From: Buttiauxella massiliensis
Lineage (GTDB): Bacteria; Pseudomonadota; Gammaproteobacteria; Enterobacterales; Enterobacteriaceae
NCBI RefSeq assembly: GCF_902500225.1
Contig: NZ_LR722649.1
Span: 406,072-470,071, forward strand
Reading direction: 5' to 3'
Length of the DNA stretch: 64,000 bases
In this document: positions 1 through 8,293 of the stretch, one piece after another
Layout: each line of letters begins with the position of its first letter
How positions within the stretch are numbered: position 1 is the stretch's first letter
Made by a program: the position numbers and the translations under genes
Notes under the pieces: model-generated
Told to the model about the DNA's origin: nothing
Database searches by the model: none
Seen by the model: the letters and a program-made list of their open reading frames with translations, nothing else

Positions 1-942
1 CACAAGATCTTCACCGGTGACGTTAAGCTTTATAGCGATGGTCATGTGGGATACGAAATTGCAGTTGAGAGAAAATATCTACTTGAAGGCGAAAACGACA
101 TTAAAGTCAGCGTCACTGTTACGGACGGTGTCGGTAACACTATCACTGTTGACGACGGGCATACTGTGAATGTGGACACCCACGCTGACGCCAAAATCAC
201 TATCAATAATGTCACCGACGATAACCGTATCGACTCGCAAGAAGCGCGTCACCATGTGACACATATTACCGGTCAGATCGATAGCGCCGATGTGCATAAC
301 AACGAACATATTAGCGTCACCGTCAATGACAAACATTATGACGACGTGGTACTACACGAAGATAATGGCCATCTGACCTATGACGTTCCGGTTAATACCA
401 ATGAGCTTCATATTGGTAAAAATAGCGTGGGTGTTTCAGTTATCGCTAACGACGATCATGGCAACACCAACGTTATCCATCAAAAAGCTGATTTTACGAT
501 GGATGATCCATCCCATCGTGGAAAGCATGACGTAGATGGTAGTGACAAATCACATCATGCTGCTAATGCACATTCTCACGATAATGGATTAAGTAACCTG
601 TTTGATGACAGCCACGATACTTTCTCCTTTAATCTTGCCCATGATTCGAAAGGCCATCACGGTGATGAAAGTCTGAAGATCTTTACCGGTAAAGAAAGCC
701 ACGGAAACGAGAAAGTTGATCTGAGCGATCTGGCGCACGAACTGCACGAAGGTACAGATATTACGCAGATGATTAAGGGCGGGGATGCACACCACGGCAA
801 GGGAGGTACAAGCGCTGCTGATGCACCTTCTGTTACCCCGGCACACGGTGGTGATGCACACCATGCAAGCTTTGACTCAGCGGGGGCGGCGACCCATTCG
901 CTGGACCACCTAATCCCAAAGCCTGAGCATTACCATTCATAA
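1..942 (+). CDS. C-terminal part of a giant type I-secreted adhesin (LapA/BapA-like)
   Basis: The reading frame is open from the first base of the window, so the start lies upstream and only the last 313 residues are seen. They begin with Ig-like repeat units, with phrases such as DTHADAKITINNVTDDNRI that are typical of LapA/BapA/SiiE-type repeat adhesins. A tail follows containing FDDSHDTFSFNLAHDS and KVDLSDLAHELHEGTDI, which resembles C-terminal type I secretion target domains. The last roughly 145 residues hold about 22 histidines, which is unusual. Such proteins are exported by a LapB/LapC/LapE-type ABC system, not visible here, and are kept at the surface until LapG cuts an N-terminal TAAG-like site, also outside the window. 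The neighbouring lapD and lapG genes strongly support this role. The family is confident; the exact name is not. Confidence 0.8.
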   Translation, partial: HKIFTGDVKLYSDGHVGYEIAVERKYLLEGENDIKVSVTVTDGVGNTITVDDGHTVNVDTHADAKITINNVTDDNRIDSQEARHHVTHITGQIDSADVHNNEHISVTVNDKHYDDVVLHEDNGHLTYDVPVNTNELHIGKNSVGVSVIANDDHGNTNVIHQKADFTMDDPSHRGKHDVDGSDKSHHAANAHSHDNGLSNLFDDSHDTFSFNLAHDSKGHHGDESLKIFTGKESHGNEKVDLSDLAHELHEGTDITQMIKGGDAHHGKGGTSAADAPSVTPAHGGDAHHASFDSAGAATHSLDHLIPKPEHYHS

Positions 943-999
943 TTGAGAGCCGCCGCCCTTAACCGGGCGGTGATTCCTACGCATATAAAGGTATCGAAA

Positions 1000-1350
1000 A
1001 TGTATTACGTTCAACGTAATGAAGAAGGCCAACTGACGCGGGTTGAAAGCGAGCCGTTTGTCGGCATGACGGGTGAGATATTCTCACAGACTCCGGAGAT
1101 TGCGGCGTGGAACAATGCCCGCGATGTGGTTGATGGGACTTTGCAGCATCGTGAGTTGCTTCAGCGAAGCGACCTGGAAATGGTTCGTGTTCTGGATGAC
1201 CTGATTTTCTTGCTGATTCAAAAAGGCGTGATAACGATTACTGACTTGCCGCCAATGGCGCAAGTTAAGCTGATGAATCGTGCGCAGGCGCGCCAGGGAT
1301 TAGGTGGTCTGGAAGATCTATTAAACTCTGACGACCAGGGCATATTCTAA
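1000..1350 (+). CDS. Conserved 116-aa protein of unknown function next to the adhesin
   Basis: The start is the ATG of MYYVQRNEEGQL, which lies 57 bp after the adhesin stop; an in-frame opening further upstream gives no plausible protein. The product is soluble with no signal peptide or membrane segment. It has a C-terminal block, DLEMVRVLDDLIFLLIQKGV followed by TDLPPMAQVKL. I recall similar small proteins in pseudomonads that databases often label tryptophan synthase subunit beta, apparently in error, since there is no PLP-enzyme fold in this length. It lies between the adhesin and the lap regulators and is probably co-transcribed with the adhesin. It may have a cytoplasmic role linked to adhesin production or secretion, but that is inference. 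Confidence 0.75.
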   Translation: MYYVQRNEEGQLTRVESEPFVGMTGEIFSQTPEIAAWNNARDVVDGTLQHRELLQRSDLEMVRVLDDLIFLLIQKGVITITDLPPMAQVKLMNRAQARQGLGGLEDLLNSDDQGIF

Positions 1351-1560
1351 ATAGCCGTCATATTTCGAGCTGCTTCTGCGTTGACTGCGTTCACAAACCC
1401 CAGTCACTTACTTTTGTAAGCTCCTGGGGATTATGCGGCCCATCCATGGGCCTTACCCCTTTGGGGACGCTGCAAGCAGCGTTCAAATTTGTTCCAGAGA
1501 AATTTGTTGCTCTCTTGCCGCCTTGATGCAACTCGAACTATTTAGGCTACGCATTAGTGA
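1351..1560. repeat. Composite ERIC element carrying a hairpin-rich insert
   Basis: The ERIC core CCCAGTCACTTACTT is followed directly by TGTAAGCTCCTGGGGAT near 1400-1432. The ends are recognisable near 1360-1374 (CATATTTCGAGCTGC) and 1520-1548 (GCCGCCTTGATGCAACTCGA). Between core and right end are about 70 extra bases made of four consecutive hairpins at 1437-1452, 1456-1466, 1468-1481 and 1484-1506. ERICs with internal insertions are known from other enterobacteria. The element separates the adhesin unit from lapD. Confidence 0.75.
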
Positions 1561-1578
1561 ACGTGTTTAATGGTTTGT

Positions 1579-1613
1579 AGGGTGGATAAGCGAAGCGTCA
1601 TCCACCATTTTTT
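1579..1613. terminator. REP-like hairpin and probable terminator
   Basis: GGTGGAT (1581-1587) pairs with ATCCACC (1600-1606), with AAGCGAAGCG in the loop, and is followed by a run of T. It lies between the rightward adhesin unit and the 3' end of leftward lapD, so it can end rightward transcription. A close relative of this hairpin occurs at 27134-27156. Confidence 0.55.
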
Positions 1614-1618
1614 ACTGC

Positions 1619-3559
1619 TTAAAACGGAGCTGGTTCACCTAACAACTGCCCCATCGCACCATAAATCCCAACTTCTTGCAGCACTCGCAGTTCACCTTCG
1701 GTTTCTACTCGCTCGGCAATCAATGGCAAATCAATGTTGTTTGTCGCACCATGTAACACGTCAATAAATAAGCGCTTATCGTTTTCAATATCAATATGGC
1801 GGATATAGCTGGAGTCGATTTTCAGATAAGCCAGGCCCCATTGTGACAGGTGGCCAATCATATCGAAGCGACTACCGAAGTGTTGCAGACCCAGGCCACA
1901 GCCATACTGGTTCAACGATTTGATAAACACTTCCATCTGCTCTGGTTCCGGCAACTGGTTTTCATCCAGCTCCAGAATTAAGCGGTTGGCAAGCTGCGGG
2001 CTTTGCTTCAGTGGGTTGAGGAGCTGTTTGATACTCGCCTCATTGGCCAGTGAATTCCCGGACAAGCTGAGCGCCAGATAGCCCGGGTAGCTTTTCAACT
2101 GCTTCAGCGTCAGGCTTAACATCACTTGGTCCAGACGTTGGCTCCATCCAAAGCGGTGAATCCAGGGCAGGAAGCGACCGGCGGTAATGCTGTTGCCGTT
2201 TTCATCCACGATGCGCGACAACACTTTGTAATGAATAACTTTCTGTGTATTTTTACAATCGACAACCGGCTGGAAGAATAACTGGAACTGCTCTTTACTC
2301 AACGCATTTTCAAGGCGAGTAAACCACAGGTGTTGGTCTTCCAGGGCGGCGTCAGTTTGTACTACTGGCAGGAAATTAGTCTGATGCGTGGTATGGGTTT
2401 CTGACTCCGTCAGCGCGCGGTCAGCCTGAACAATCAGCGACTGCGCTGAATCGCCGTAGCTAAACGGCACCATTCCTGTATGTGCGACAGGGTTCATGTC
2501 AGACATACCGGTGGCATAGAATGCGGCAAGCTGCTGATTGAGCGAGTTTTGCAAATTCAGCATTTCATTATGTGTGACACCTGGGCAGAGCAGGGCGAAT
2601 TCACCACCACGGATACGCGCAAGAATACTGTCTGAGCCGGCGTATTGGTTTCTCACCACATTCATCATATCGGCAACATGTTTGAGTAGGTTGTCAGTAT
2701 GCGGGCCGCCAAAACGTTGGTTCAAACCACCCAGATCCTGAATACGCAGTAACAGTAAATATCCTGGTGCGGTTTCTTCGTCGCTTAAACGTGTCTGCAT
2801 CTGCATATCGAAAGCACGGCGGTTAGCAATACCTGTCTGGCTGTCGATATAGGCTTCACTATGCAGGCGCTCACTATGCTCGGCCTGATCTTCGAACAGC
2901 GTCTTGAGTTTGGTGACCATCAGGTTCATGGCTTCAACCACACGGCGCAGTTCGGGGGTTTTCGGTAAGTCGACCTGAGTCAGGTATTCACGGCGAGTAA
3001 TAGCTTGTGATTGTTTGACCATGTAGTTGAGGGGGCGCAATTGGCGGCGTAATAGTGCGGCACCGGCCAGAATACACACGACGCTACAGGCCAGCATCCA
3101 CAACAGGTTTGCCAACGTACTTTCCCACAAACGCTTAATGGCAAAGACTGGGTTACTCACTACTTCGACGCGTGCAGCCTGCTGCCAACCGCGCATAATG
3201 GTGGCTTCAGCGGCTTGCGGAGAGACATTAACCAGCGCAACGAACCAGTGTGGAACCTCAGGAATAGACAAAGAGGCGGTGCGCTCAAGGATGATTTTCC
3301 CGCTACTCTGATCGATAACGCGGATAGCATCGTAGTACCCACTATCAAAAATCGAGCTAACCATAAGCTCGATCATTGCCGGATCGTCAACGTGCGGAGT
3401 TAGTGATAAGCCCAGAGCCGTGGCAGCATCCTGCGCATGGGACAGCAGCTGATTATTATATTGCTCTCGAGAACTTTCGAGATTAACAATAAAACTGCCG
3501 CTGAAAATAATCAGCATAAAAAGAAAGATAGCTATAAGAAGCTGTTTGAAAAGAGACAC
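1619..3559 (-). CDS. lapD: LapD: inside-out c-di-GMP receptor controlling LapG
   Basis: This 646-aa inner-membrane protein has a first TM helix (about 5-25) and a periplasmic LapD/MoxY-type domain (about 26-150). A second TM helix (about 151-170), a HAMP domain, a GGDEF-like domain (about 236-395) and an EAL-like domain (about 405-640) follow. Both catalytic motifs are degenerate: RGGEF at 317-321 and KVL in place of EAL at 445-447, the same substitutions I recall for Pseudomonas fluorescens LapD. Trp125 (MRGWQQ) corresponds to the tryptophan needed for LapG binding there. LapD binds c-di-GMP with the EAL-like domain and then holds LapG in the periplasm, so the adhesin stays attached. The start is GTG at 3559, nine bases after lapG, and it is the last gene of the operon. 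Confidence 0.95.
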   Translation of the reverse strand: MSLFKQLLIAIFLFMLIIFSGSFIVNLESSREQYNNQLLSHAQDAATALGLSLTPHVDDPAMIELMVSSIFDSGYYDAIRVIDQSSGKIILERTASLSIPEVPHWFVALVNVSPQAAEATIMRGWQQAARVEVVSNPVFAIKRLWESTLANLLWMLACSVVCILAGAALLRRQLRPLNYMVKQSQAITRREYLTQVDLPKTPELRRVVEAMNLMVTKLKTLFEDQAEHSERLHSEAYIDSQTGIANRRAFDMQMQTRLSDEETAPGYLLLLRIQDLGGLNQRFGGPHTDNLLKHVADMMNVVRNQYAGSDSILARIRGGEFALLCPGVTHNEMLNLQNSLNQQLAAFYATGMSDMNPVAHTGMVPFSYGDSAQSLIVQADRALTESETHTTHQTNFLPVVQTDAALEDQHLWFTRLENALSKEQFQLFFQPVVDCKNTQKVIHYKVLSRIVDENGNSITAGRFLPWIHRFGWSQRLDQVMLSLTLKQLKSYPGYLALSLSGNSLANEASIKQLLNPLKQSPQLANRLILELDENQLPEPEQMEVFIKSLNQYGCGLGLQHFGSRFDMIGHLSQWGLAYLKIDSSYIRHIDIENDKRLFIDVLHGATNNIDLPLIAERVETEGELRVLQEVGIYGAMGQLLGEPAPF

Positions 3560-3568
3560 AGGCTTATC

Positions 3569-4267
3569 CTATTCATCAACCGGGAAACCTTCGTCCCGCA
3601 TTTTTTTCAACACATCCTGCCAGCGAGAAAGGCGCTTACTATCCCCGACACGTTTATTATTCTGACTTCCTGGTAACCACAGACCGTTATCATTAAAGGA
3701 ATACACAGGTAATAAATCCGTACGCTTTGTTGCAGGTAAAATGTTATCCGTCAAACTATCAAGAACTATCGGTATTGCATCGGGTGTTTCGTACCAGGTT
3801 AAAACCATATGGGCTTTATCAAGTCGTAAGGCTTTAACGTAGGTAATACGCAGCTTTTCTCCTGAAACACCTAGCTGACGTAATGTGAAATATTTAGCGA
3901 TGGCGTAGTCTTCGCAATCTGCTTCCCCTTTCCGTAGGGATTCTATCGGTGTCGCCCAGTAGTCAATTACGTGCCAGATATCTATATCTTCACGATAGTG
4001 CAGCTTCTGGTTAAAAAAGTGATTCACCGCACTTAATTGTTCAGACTCACTTTTGTTTCGCTGCTCAAGCAACAACTGCTGCCAGTCATCAATTCGCTGC
4101 CCGGCGTCAATAGGTGCAGGGCCATACAGTTTGTCGGTGCGTTGTTGAATGGTGGTGAAATCCCAGGCAGCACGTAATGAGCTTCCCGCCAATAACAACA
4201 AGAGCATGCCAGAAAATATGAAATGCGTAGCGTGTCTGGTATGCAAAAATTTCCTGACTGAGTTCAA
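3569..4267 (-). CDS. lapG: LapG: periplasmic transglutaminase-like cysteine protease
   Basis: LapG cuts the N-terminal retention module of LapA-type adhesins and thereby releases them when c-di-GMP is low. The 232-aa product has an N-terminal hydrophobic export segment (about 16-33) and the bacterial transglutaminase-like cysteine protease fold. The triad is visible as Cys118 (GEADCEDYA), His153 (KAHMVLTW) and Asp170 (PIVLDSL), with spacing close to the P. fluorescens enzyme. The annotated start is TTG at 4267; a TTG seven codons downstream, preceded by AGGAAA, is equally possible. It follows the second binding protein by 22 bp and precedes lapD by 9 bp, so the substrate-binding proteins, protease and receptor appear co-expressed. 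Confidence 0.93.
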   Translation of the reverse strand: MNSVRKFLHTRHATHFIFSGMLLLLLAGSSLRAAWDFTTIQQRTDKLYGPAPIDAGQRIDDWQQLLLEQRNKSESEQLSAVNHFFNQKLHYREDIDIWHVIDYWATPIESLRKGEADCEDYAIAKYFTLRQLGVSGEKLRITYVKALRLDKAHMVLTWYETPDAIPIVLDSLTDNILPATKRTDLLPVYSFNDNGLWLPGSQNNKRVGDSKRLSRWQDVLKKMRDEGFPVDE

Positions 4268-4289
4268 TTACACGTCCACATCGAGGCGC

Positions 4290-5156
4290 TTAATATTGGT
4301 TTTTCTGTGTGTTTTTTACGACCACTTTCTGCGTCAGCCATTTGTTGACTAACTGAGCATTAAGTGGTGATTCGAATATTGTCCCCAGAGTTTTGTCGAC
4401 AAAAGCGACAAACATTGGGTCTTCCTTTCTCATCATCAGGGCATATTTCATTTTATCACCAACAACCTCATGTGAAACAACGAAGTCTTCAGGGTGTTCG
4501 CTTTGGTTGATATATGGATAAGCCAGAATATCATCCAATATTAATGCAGCTGTACGCTTTTGCGCCATCATATCGAAAGCGTCTTCCACAGTATCTGAAG
4601 TAACAATCGAAAGGCTAAGGTTTTTTTCGCGATTAATCCTGTTCAGTTCTAACAGGTCTTTAGATCCACGCGGTACAGCAATGGCTCTGCCTTTTAAATC
4701 ATTAAGAGTTCTAATGTTATTATTGCGGAAGGACACAATGCGCATGTGCGCAACAAAGTAATCGGTAGAAAAAGAGACGCTATTTTGGCGCTCAGGTGCA
4801 ACAGTATTAACGCTGCAATCTAAATCAATCTTGCTGGAGTTCAGTGCAGAAACACGCTCGGTAAATAAAACAGGAATATAATGAACAGCGAGTTTTTTGA
4901 TACCCAGGCTTACTCGTAACTCATCAGCAATCATATTACACAGTGCAATGGTGTAACCTGTGACTTTGCCGTCGCTGTCGCGGAATGAAAATGGCTCAAG
5001 CTGGCGATAACCGATATTTAAAGTGTCACTTGATTTGATATGCTCAAGAGTCACAGAGGTTGGCTCTGCGGACAAAGGCTGCGATGCCATGCTTAATGGT
5101 ATAAACATCAATGCATTGAGTAAATGCTTTAGCTTGAGACTAAATAAATTTTTCAT
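4290..5156 (-). CDS. GltI-like periplasmic solute-binding protein, second of a pair
   Basis: This is a family 3 extracellular binding protein (SBP_bac_3). It has a signal peptide ending near SMASQPLSA and a mature domain resembling the glutamate/aspartate-binding protein GltI. The arginine that contacts the ligand carboxylate lies in PERQNSVSFS, and the acidic pair for the amino group is kept in LILDDILAY. The chosen start (MKNLFSLK, 5156) is one base after the previous stop; an ATG at 5168 is an alternative. No permease or ATPase gene is nearby, so this is an orphan binding protein. Its place between a sensor GGDEF-EAL gene and lapG suggests it presents an amino-acid-like ligand to a membrane sensor rather than to a transporter, as NspS does for MbaA in Vibrio cholerae. 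That role is inferred. Confidence 0.88.
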   Translation of the reverse strand: MKNLFSLKLKHLLNALMFIPLSMASQPLSAEPTSVTLEHIKSSDTLNIGYRQLEPFSFRDSDGKVTGYTIALCNMIADELRVSLGIKKLAVHYIPVLFTERVSALNSSKIDLDCSVNTVAPERQNSVSFSTDYFVAHMRIVSFRNNNIRTLNDLKGRAIAVPRGSKDLLELNRINREKNLSLSIVTSDTVEDAFDMMAQKRTAALILDDILAYPYINQSEHPEDFVVSHEVVGDKMKYALMMRKEDPMFVAFVDKTLGTIFESPLNAQLVNKWLTQKVVVKNTQKNQY

Positions 5157-5157
5157 T

Positions 5158-6072
5158 TTAGTTCGCATTGTTTGATGTTGATGCAATTAGTGCTTTTAGC
5201 GCAGTCGACATAGGTATGTTGAGATTTATCGCTTTCGGCGGAATGGGTGACATAAACCAGCGTTGATATAAATTATTAAAGTCCTTACTAATGAGGATTG
5301 ATTTCATTGTGTCATCAATAAAACCTTTAAATTCATTATCATTTAATGGCAGGAGTAACCCTGCAGGTATTGGCTGGCTAAACACTTCATTCGATATTTC
5401 GAACTCATCAGGATTAGGGGATAGAGTCATCATACCTTTAAGTAATACATAGCTTGAAATTAATGCAGGTAATTCCCCCGATTCAAGGCTCTGAAATGCA
5501 GCATTGTTACTATTTTCTAGTTCTATATTGAGGTTGAGATCGTTCGTTTTATTAAGCTGATGTAATTGCTCAACATAGATTGTGCCACTTTTGACTAACA
5601 CACTGTGTCCGGCTAAATCATCGATGGTATCGGTATGATTATTTTTTCGTGTGATAAAGCGTGTGCTGGAAAAGAAGAAGGGGAGGGTGAACTCTGCTTG
5701 TTGGTGGCGTGCTTCTGAATAAAATGCCGGAATGCACATCATGTCCGTAGCATGGTTTTTGATCAAAACAAACTGCGAGGCGGTGCTGCTTTTGACCCAG
5801 CGAACTTTAAGGTCTTTTATTTTTAACTTAACTTTAAGTGCATCAACGATTTTATTACAAATATCTATCGAATAGCCCGCTGGATGCTGTGACTCGACAT
5901 ACGAAAATGGGAAAGCATCATCCTGGTAGCCGAGTGTGATGGTCTTTGTCTCGGCTATCCTGTCCAGGGTTGGCTTACTATGAATATTATGCGCCCGGCA
6001 CAGCGGGCTTATCAAAAGCAATAGTGCAATGGCCAGATACGAGGTCTTACAAAACAATGGCTTATTCAGCAT
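5158..6072 (-). CDS. GltI-like periplasmic solute-binding protein, first of a pair
   Basis: The start is the ATG of MLNKPLFCKTSYLAIALLLL at 6072, which overlaps the upstream GGDEF-EAL stop by 11 bp; a longer in-frame version is unlikely because it removes the signal peptide from the N-terminus. The mature protein follows GltI to the end, including the tail MSPIPPKAINLNI. The carboxylate-binding Arg position is kept (EARHQQAEF). The Asp pair that binds the ligand amino group in GltI is replaced by Ser-Ser (LISSYVLLKG), so it may bind a different ligand than its neighbour or none. It forms a translationally coupled set with the flanking genes, with no ABC partner genes. The fold is confident and the ligand is unknown. 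Confidence 0.88.
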   Translation of the reverse strand: MLNKPLFCKTSYLAIALLLLISPLCRAHNIHSKPTLDRIAETKTITLGYQDDAFPFSYVESQHPAGYSIDICNKIVDALKVKLKIKDLKVRWVKSSTASQFVLIKNHATDMMCIPAFYSEARHQQAEFTLPFFFSSTRFITRKNNHTDTIDDLAGHSVLVKSGTIYVEQLHQLNKTNDLNLNIELENSNNAAFQSLESGELPALISSYVLLKGMMTLSPNPDEFEISNEVFSQPIPAGLLLPLNDNEFKGFIDDTMKSILISKDFNNLYQRWFMSPIPPKAINLNIPMSTALKALIASTSNNAN

Positions 6073-8293
6073 TGCAAACCTCACCATCGATGACTTTATT
6101 GCCAAAGGTTGGCTCCAGATCTTTTTCTGGCAACGGCCGGCTGTAATAGTAGCCTTGTACGTTTTGGCAGGAAATGCGTCGTAAAATAGTGCGCTGCTGT
6201 TCAGTTTCAACACCTTCGGCGGTCACACTCATGCCATATTTCTGGGCAAACTGAATCAGCATGACTACCAGATACTGACTGGCACTTTCTTGTTCCAGTT
6301 TCATAATCAGCGTGCGGGCAATTTTTATGCGCGTGAATGGATAAATAAGCAGGTAATCCAATGCTGCGTATCCGGTGCCCAGGTCGTCCATTGCAATTGA
6401 GATACCCATCTCGCGAATACTGTTAAAGACGGGTAATGCGATGGACTGATCCAGTTTTTCGGATTCAGTGACTTCGATTTCAAGGCGGTTTGCCGAAAGG
6501 CCGCTTTGTTTCAATGCATCAACAATAATATCAAGCAATCCAGGGCTATGAAGTTGATAGGCAGAAATGTTAACGGCAACTTTTATTGTCTCAGGCCACT
6601 TAGCGGCTGCCATACAGGACTGGCGAATAATCCACTCGCCTAGTCGAATAATCAGACCTGATTCTTCAGCAATATTAATGAAGTAATCAGGGTATATCAG
6701 ACCTTTGGTTGGATGATTCCAACGAATAAGCGATTCATAACCACAAACAGTTTCATTTTCCAAATCGACAATCGGCTGGTAGTGCAGCACAAACTCATTG
6801 TTATCAATACTATTAATGATTTCCTGGTTCACAAACACACTGTTGGTGTGCTTCATCATCATGCCATCTTCAAAGAAGTGGTAGCAGCCACGGCCACTGT
6901 GTTTTGAGGCATACAAGGCCAGGTCGGCATTGATCATCAGCGTCGTAGCGCTATTGCCCTGCGAAGGTGCCGTAACAATCCCGACGCTACAACTGATGGC
7001 GAAGGAGTTTGTGCCGTAGGTAAATGGAATGCTTAACGCGCGGACAATTTTTTGCGACAGCGCGGCAGCTTCCTGATTATTGTCTGACTTCACGCTTTGA
7101 AGGATCGCGAACTCGTCACCGCCCAAGCGGGCAGCAAAATCCATTGGCCCTAACAGCAGTGATAAACGTTGGGCAACACCGATAAGTACTTCATCCCCGG
7201 CCGAGTGGCCGAAGGTATCGTTTACCGGTTTAAAGTTATCAAGGTCAATAAGCAGAAGGTTGAATAGTTGCCCGTTCTGATTCACTTCGCGGATGCACTT
7301 ATCAAGTGCCTGGCTAAATGAGGCGCGGTTAGGAAAGCCGGTCAGTGAATCATGGTGAGCCATATATTCCATTTTTTGCGACATCTCCTGCATTTTCTGC
7401 AGGTAATCTCGTTCAACCATCGCCACGCGCAGTTTTTCAATTGCCGATGCAAGCTTGCCGATTTCATCATCCTGGTCTAAGAAAGGAGTAATGAGGTCGG
7501 TTTGCTCGTGTGCAATACGGGTTAAAGAGTTAATCAGTACAGGGACCGGACGGAATAGTCGGCGCATAAAAATGGTAACCAGCGCAAGCGTTGCCAGTAA
7601 AATCAACGCCAGAATGACAAGGGTCTTCTTCAACATGGCATCGTAAGCTGCATACAGCTGGCTTTTATCACCGATGCTACTGATCAAACTACCAAGAATT
7701 TCACCGGATGGTGCAAGGATCGGAACGGCACTAATAAAGCACTCTTTTCCGTTAATAGAAGCGAAGCCAATATAGTAGTTCACCAGAACGTCTGTGGCTC
7801 TTTGCCCTTTAAAGACTATTTTTGCTTCTGGTGAATCTGAATTATTGCTGATGCCCTGAAAGCCTTTTTCTGGCGTATAAAGGAAAAGCCAGGTTGGGTT
7901 ACGGGTTTGCACTGAAGCCAGTGCCAATACATCAACAGGGTTATAACCGGTTTGGATGACTGAGTCAGGGTCACCAAGTTTATGTTCCGAGACAATACGT
8001 GTAATTTGCCCGGTTGAGCTCGTTCCTACCGCGACATTGGTGTACACGTTACGGACGATGTAAGTCATTATTTGAGCATTCGCTTCAGCCTGGTGTACCC
8101 ATTGCTGGTACGAGAAGCTATCAATCAGGCCCCAACCAGCACATGCACCCGCACCAAACGCAATAAGGATACCAGCCAACAAGAATTGGGTTATTTTTCC
8201 TGCGATAGAATGGTGCCAACCTTTTACGCGTTTAAGCGAGAAAAAATTTTTAGCCACAGATTGATAGTTTCCTAATAAATGCGAATGACTCAT
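6062..8293 (-). CDS. Membrane sensor GGDEF-EAL protein heading the lapG-lapD operon
   Basis: The 743-aa product has a TM helix at about 32-56, a periplasmic Cache-like sensor domain (about 60-220), a second TM (about 222-245) and a HAMP-like linker. A GGDEF domain (intact GGDEF at 391-395) and a C-terminal EAL domain follow. The inhibitory RxxD site upstream of GGDEF is absent (GPMD). The EAL signature reads ESL at 520-522, but the metal- and substrate-binding positions look intact (VAVNIS, EVTES, MDDLGTG, IKIA, AEGVETEQ, VQGYY). It could therefore make or break c-di-GMP. It is the first gene of a five-gene operon ending in lapD, and the following two genes encode periplasmic binding proteins that are good candidates to contact its sensor domain. 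Confidence 0.92.
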   Translation of the reverse strand: MSHSHLLGNYQSVAKNFFSLKRVKGWHHSIAGKITQFLLAGILIAFGAGACAGWGLIDSFSYQQWVHQAEANAQIMTYIVRNVYTNVAVGTSSTGQITRIVSEHKLGDPDSVIQTGYNPVDVLALASVQTRNPTWLFLYTPEKGFQGISNNSDSPEAKIVFKGQRATDVLVNYYIGFASINGKECFISAVPILAPSGEILGSLISSIGDKSQLYAAYDAMLKKTLVILALILLATLALVTIFMRRLFRPVPVLINSLTRIAHEQTDLITPFLDQDDEIGKLASAIEKLRVAMVERDYLQKMQEMSQKMEYMAHHDSLTGFPNRASFSQALDKCIREVNQNGQLFNLLLIDLDNFKPVNDTFGHSAGDEVLIGVAQRLSLLLGPMDFAARLGGDEFAILQSVKSDNNQEAAALSQKIVRALSIPFTYGTNSFAISCSVGIVTAPSQGNSATTLMINADLALYASKHSGRGCYHFFEDGMMMKHTNSVFVNQEIINSIDNNEFVLHYQPIVDLENETVCGYESLIRWNHPTKGLIYPDYFINIAEESGLIIRLGEWIIRQSCMAAAKWPETIKVAVNISAYQLHSPGLLDIIVDALKQSGLSANRLEIEVTESEKLDQSIALPVFNSIREMGISIAMDDLGTGYAALDYLLIYPFTRIKIARTLIMKLEQESASQYLVVMLIQFAQKYGMSVTAEGVETEQQRTILRRISCQNVQGYYYSRPLPEKDLEPTFGNKVIDGEVCNAE

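Noticed and set aside
1570-1767. Small plus-strand frame over the REP-like hairpin and the 3' end of lapD
   Set aside because: It starts in a terminator-like repeat and overlaps lapD antisense, with no protein features.
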